Assembly (NCBI GenBank): GCA_013138675.1
Contig: WTCH01000140.1
Span: forward strand, 1 to 8,391
Source: Woeseiaceae bacterium
Lineage (GTDB): Bacteria > Pseudomonadota > Gammaproteobacteria > Steroidobacterales > Woeseiaceae
DNA length: 8,391 nucleotides
Reading direction: 5' to 3'
A program made the translations under genes and the position numbers. Under the pieces are notes generated by a model, which worked only from the letters and a program-made list of their open reading frames with translations, ran no database searches and was not told the DNA's origin. Shown in pieces: positions 6,599-8,391 of this stretch (positions are counted from its first letter, which is position 1; each line of letters opens with the position of its first letter).

Positions 6599-7923
6599 GA
6601 TATTCCGCTCTGTTTGAGTTCGCGAGCCTGGCGGCGATAGTCGCGCCCGAGCCAAAGAGAAACGATAGCCCAGATAACGGCGAAGGGCAGCATGACCATC
6701 GACACGCCGGTCATGCCCAGCCCCATCATGAGTTTGACTGTCCAGGTGCCAATGACGTCGCCGAATCGATACACAGCCGTGTCGATGAAATTCTTTGTCT
6801 TGTATTTTTCTTCAGATGTAACAACGGAATAGAGCATATCCGTGGTTGGTTTGCTGAACGAAAATCCGAGCGCGCGCCTTGCACCTGTCATGAATGCGAC
6901 AACACCGAGCACCGGGTCGATCGCCAGGAGGACGAAACTGACGACGGACACGATCGGCAGTAACGACAATGACGTTCCAATGCCAAAGCGTCGAACGACA
7001 TGCTTGACCAAGAACATCTGTCCGATCAATGCGAAGAAGTTCGATGCGACATTAATATTGGAGAAAAACTGTGTGCGGGCGTCGGGTTCAGGTATGGACG
7101 CCTCCACAAGCTGTGCTGCAAACATATAGAGTGCGGTGCCCAACAGGCTCGCAATGACAGACGATGCGACGATCCCGCCAAAGTACCTCGAGCCGAATAC
7201 ATGGGTGATGCCGCCGAGTGGATTTCCTCCGAGCGGCTTGCCGCTTTCGGCAGTCTCGTCAATACCGTCTTCATGCTCATGAACGACCCAGCCACGCAAC
7301 TGGCGGATACAAACTATGCCGAACGACAACAACACGGCAGCAATGGGAAACAGGTTCTGAAATCCGATGTGCTTGACCAGAAGGCTTGTGGCCGCGCCAC
7401 CAAGCAATGCGCCGATACTGCCGCCTGACGTAATCAGGCCAAATAATCGCCGTCCCTGTTCCCGTGTATAGATGTCGGCCATGAAGCTCCAGAACACGGA
7501 GACCACAAACAGGTTGAATACACTAAGCCAGACAAAGAACGTTCGACCTAGCCAGATATGATCCAGCCCACTGTCGACGCGAATCGAGAAAATCGCCCAA
7601 AAAAGCAAGATATTGGAAATAAAGAACACGTACACCCAGGGCAGGAACACGCGGCGTGGATACCGTGATGCCACCCAGCCAAATATCGGTGTGTCGATGA
7701 GCGTGACGATAAAGGTGCCTATGAAAAGATACGGTATCGTGTCGGCGCCGCTACCGACCGCCATGGCTTCACGCACTGGTCGCAGAATATAGTAGGCTGA
7801 CAGCACACAGAAGAAATAGATGAACGACCAGGCGACAGCGACGTACTCGTGTTTCTCGAGGCTGAAAACCCGATCGATTAGATTGGATGAGTCTGAGTTG
7901 CTGGCCGACATGATAGGCGCCAT
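6595..7923 (-). CDS. Polytopic transporter, Npt/NTT nucleotide transporter-like (MFS superfamily)
   Basis: A 442-residue inner-membrane protein with about twelve hydrophobic segments, typical of major facilitator-type carriers. Several stretches recall the ATP/ADP translocase (Npt/NTT, TLC) branch. AYYILRPVREAM lies in the first helix region (43-54). FWSFMADIYTREQGRRLFGL (144-163) is followed by a Gly-rich helix. EEKYKTKNFID (371-381) and AVYRFGD (383-389) resemble the K-x-K-x-x-ID...R-x-G segment near the C-terminus of that family. These resemblances are from memory, so nucleotide transport is a hypothesis and a generic MFS carrier is the safe name. The cytoplasmic loop near 208-240 is acidic and Gly-rich. 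Translation could begin at the ATG at 7923 (chosen), at a TTG at 7935 or at the ATG at 7911; none has a strong ribosome-binding site. It is first of three overlapping genes and divergent from the MAPEG gene. Confidence 0.8.
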   Translation of the reverse strand: MAPIMSASNSDSSNLIDRVFSLEKHEYVAVAWSFIYFFCVLSAYYILRPVREAMAVGSGADTIPYLFIGTFIVTLIDTPIFGWVASRYPRRVFLPWVYVFFISNILLFWAIFSIRVDSGLDHIWLGRTFFVWLSVFNLFVVSVFWSFMADIYTREQGRRLFGLITSGGSIGALLGGAATSLLVKHIGFQNLFPIAAVLLSFGIVCIRQLRGWVVHEHEDGIDETAESGKPLGGNPLGGITHVFGSRYFGGIVASSVIASLLGTALYMFAAQLVEASIPEPDARTQFFSNINVASNFFALIGQMFLVKHVVRRFGIGTSLSLLPIVSVVSFVLLAIDPVLGVVAFMTGARRALGFSFSKPTTDMLYSVVTSEEKYKTKNFIDTAVYRFGDVIGTWTVKLMMGLGMTGVSMVMLPFAVIWAIVSLWLGRDYRRQARELKQSGIS

Positions 7924-7928
7924 CTTAA

Positions 7929-7941
7929 TGACCAAGGGTCA
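7929..7941. repeat. Inverted repeat TGACC-AAG-GGTCA upstream of the transporter start
   Basis: TGACC (7929-7933) and GGTCA (7937-7941) form a perfect five-base inverted repeat with a three-base spacer. The repeat lies just upstream of the chosen transporter ATG at 7923, inside the 64-base gap shared with the divergent MAPEG gene. A related TGTCACC follows at 7944-7950, and ACCG/CGGT (7948-7951 and 7957-7960) forms another tiny repeat. The spot would suit an operator or a structure over the ribosome-binding site, but a 13-base repeat can easily arise by chance. I recognise no specific regulator. Confidence 0.35.
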
Positions 7942-7973
7942 AATGTCACCGAAAAACGGTATTTAGACGTACC

Positions 7974-7979
7974 AGGGGG
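7974..7979 (+). promoter_or_regulatory. Ribosome-binding site of the MAPEG gene
   Basis: AGGGGG lies eight bases before the ATG at 7988 and is the clearest purine-rich Shine-Dalgarno-like element in the window. It supports 7988 as the start of the MAPEG-family gene. Confidence 0.6.
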
Positions 7980-7987
7980 TTAAAGCG

Positions 7988-8371
7988 ATGGATTGGGTTG
8001 TAATTGTTACGGTATTGGCTTTGCTGCAGTACACATGGTTCGGTGTCCAGGTTGGCGCGATGCGCGGTAAACATGGCGTCAAGGCGCCAGCAATGAAGGG
8101 TGCTGATGAATTCGATCGCATGTACCGCGTCCACTACAACACGATGGAGCAACTCGTCATGGTGTTGCCGCTCATGTGGCTGTTTGCGCATATGGTCGAC
8201 CCGATCTGGGCGGCAGGATTTGGAACCGTCTACGTGGTGGCTCGCTTTATCTATCGCGCGGCATACCTCAAGGATCCGTCAGGTCGTTCCCTCGGGTTTA
8301 CCATGTCGTTTATGCCATCCGCAGTGATGGCAATCTGGTTGCTCGTCGTCGCAGTTCGAAATCTGTTGTAG
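7988..8371 (+). CDS. MAPEG-family membrane protein
   Basis: A 127-residue membrane protein of the MAPEG family (membrane-associated proteins in eicosanoid and glutathione metabolism). Eukaryotic members include microsomal glutathione transferases; bacterial members are mostly uncharacterised, some with glutathione transferase activity. Four hydrophobic segments are visible near 3-22, 54-70, 72-90 and 105-124, the usual four-helix layout. The family motif after helix 1 is present as FDRMYRVHYNTMEQ (42-55), matching the R-x-x-R-x-H-x-N-x-x-E pattern, and ARFIYRAAY (85-93) fits the second conserved segment. The length agrees with short bacterial members. The ATG at 7988 is supported by AGGGGG upstream. 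The gene is divergent from the transporter unit. Only 20 bases follow its stop inside the window, so no terminator can be judged. The family is confident; substrate and activity are unknown. Confidence 0.9.
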   Translation: MDWVVIVTVLALLQYTWFGVQVGAMRGKHGVKAPAMKGADEFDRMYRVHYNTMEQLVMVLPLMWLFAHMVDPIWAAGFGTVYVVARFIYRAAYLKDPSGRSLGFTMSFMPSAVMAIWLLVVAVRNLL

Positions 8372-8391
8372 CTCAAGCGTATTGCCATGTC

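Noticed and set aside
6599..6655. Extended N-terminus for the aldo/keto reductase
   Set aside because: The 19 added residues lie inside the transporter gene and would bury the twin-arginine leader; the ATGA overlap at 6598 is more natural.

Overview
The window is an ordinary stretch of bacterial chromosome, densely packed with eight protein genes. Only short intergenic gaps remain; the longest, 2982-3105, is about 124 bases. The layout pepA-holC-valS, read leftwards, divergent from lptF-lptG, read rightwards, matches the arrangement known from E. coli and many other Gammaproteobacteria. Together with fairly GC-rich coding sequence this suggests a gammaproteobacterium. A free-living environmental or marine lineage is plausible, but that is inference and I cannot name a genus.

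Left block (minus strand, 2981 down to 1): pepA (leucyl aminopeptidase), holC (DNA polymerase III chi subunit) and the first 352 codons of valS (valyl-tRNA synthetase, cut by the window edge). The genes are joined without gaps. The pepA stop and holC start share one base, and the valS ATG directly follows the holC stop. Centre (plus strand, 3106-5264): lptF and lptG, the two membrane subunits of the lipopolysaccharide exporter LptB2FG, overlapping by four bases. PepA and LptF are transcribed away from each other out of the 2982-3105 gap.

Right block (minus strand, 7923 down to 5268): a three-gene unit whose junctions are both four-base ATGA overlaps. It encodes a polytopic transporter-like protein resembling the Npt/NTT nucleotide transporter and MFS superfamily, an aldo/keto reductase carrying an apparent twin-arginine signal, and a small RDD-family membrane protein. 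The last gene converges on lptG with three bases between the stop codons. Divergent from this unit lies a MAPEG-family membrane protein (plus, 7988-8371).

The left and centre blocks are housekeeping: peptide turnover, replication, translation and outer-membrane assembly. The right block is the least explained part: a transporter, a putatively exported reductase and an RDD protein that look translationally coupled, with a small inverted repeat at the transporter's start. I saw no RNA genes, CRISPR array, insertion sequence, integrase or phage gene, and nothing that clearly amounts to an undescribed system.
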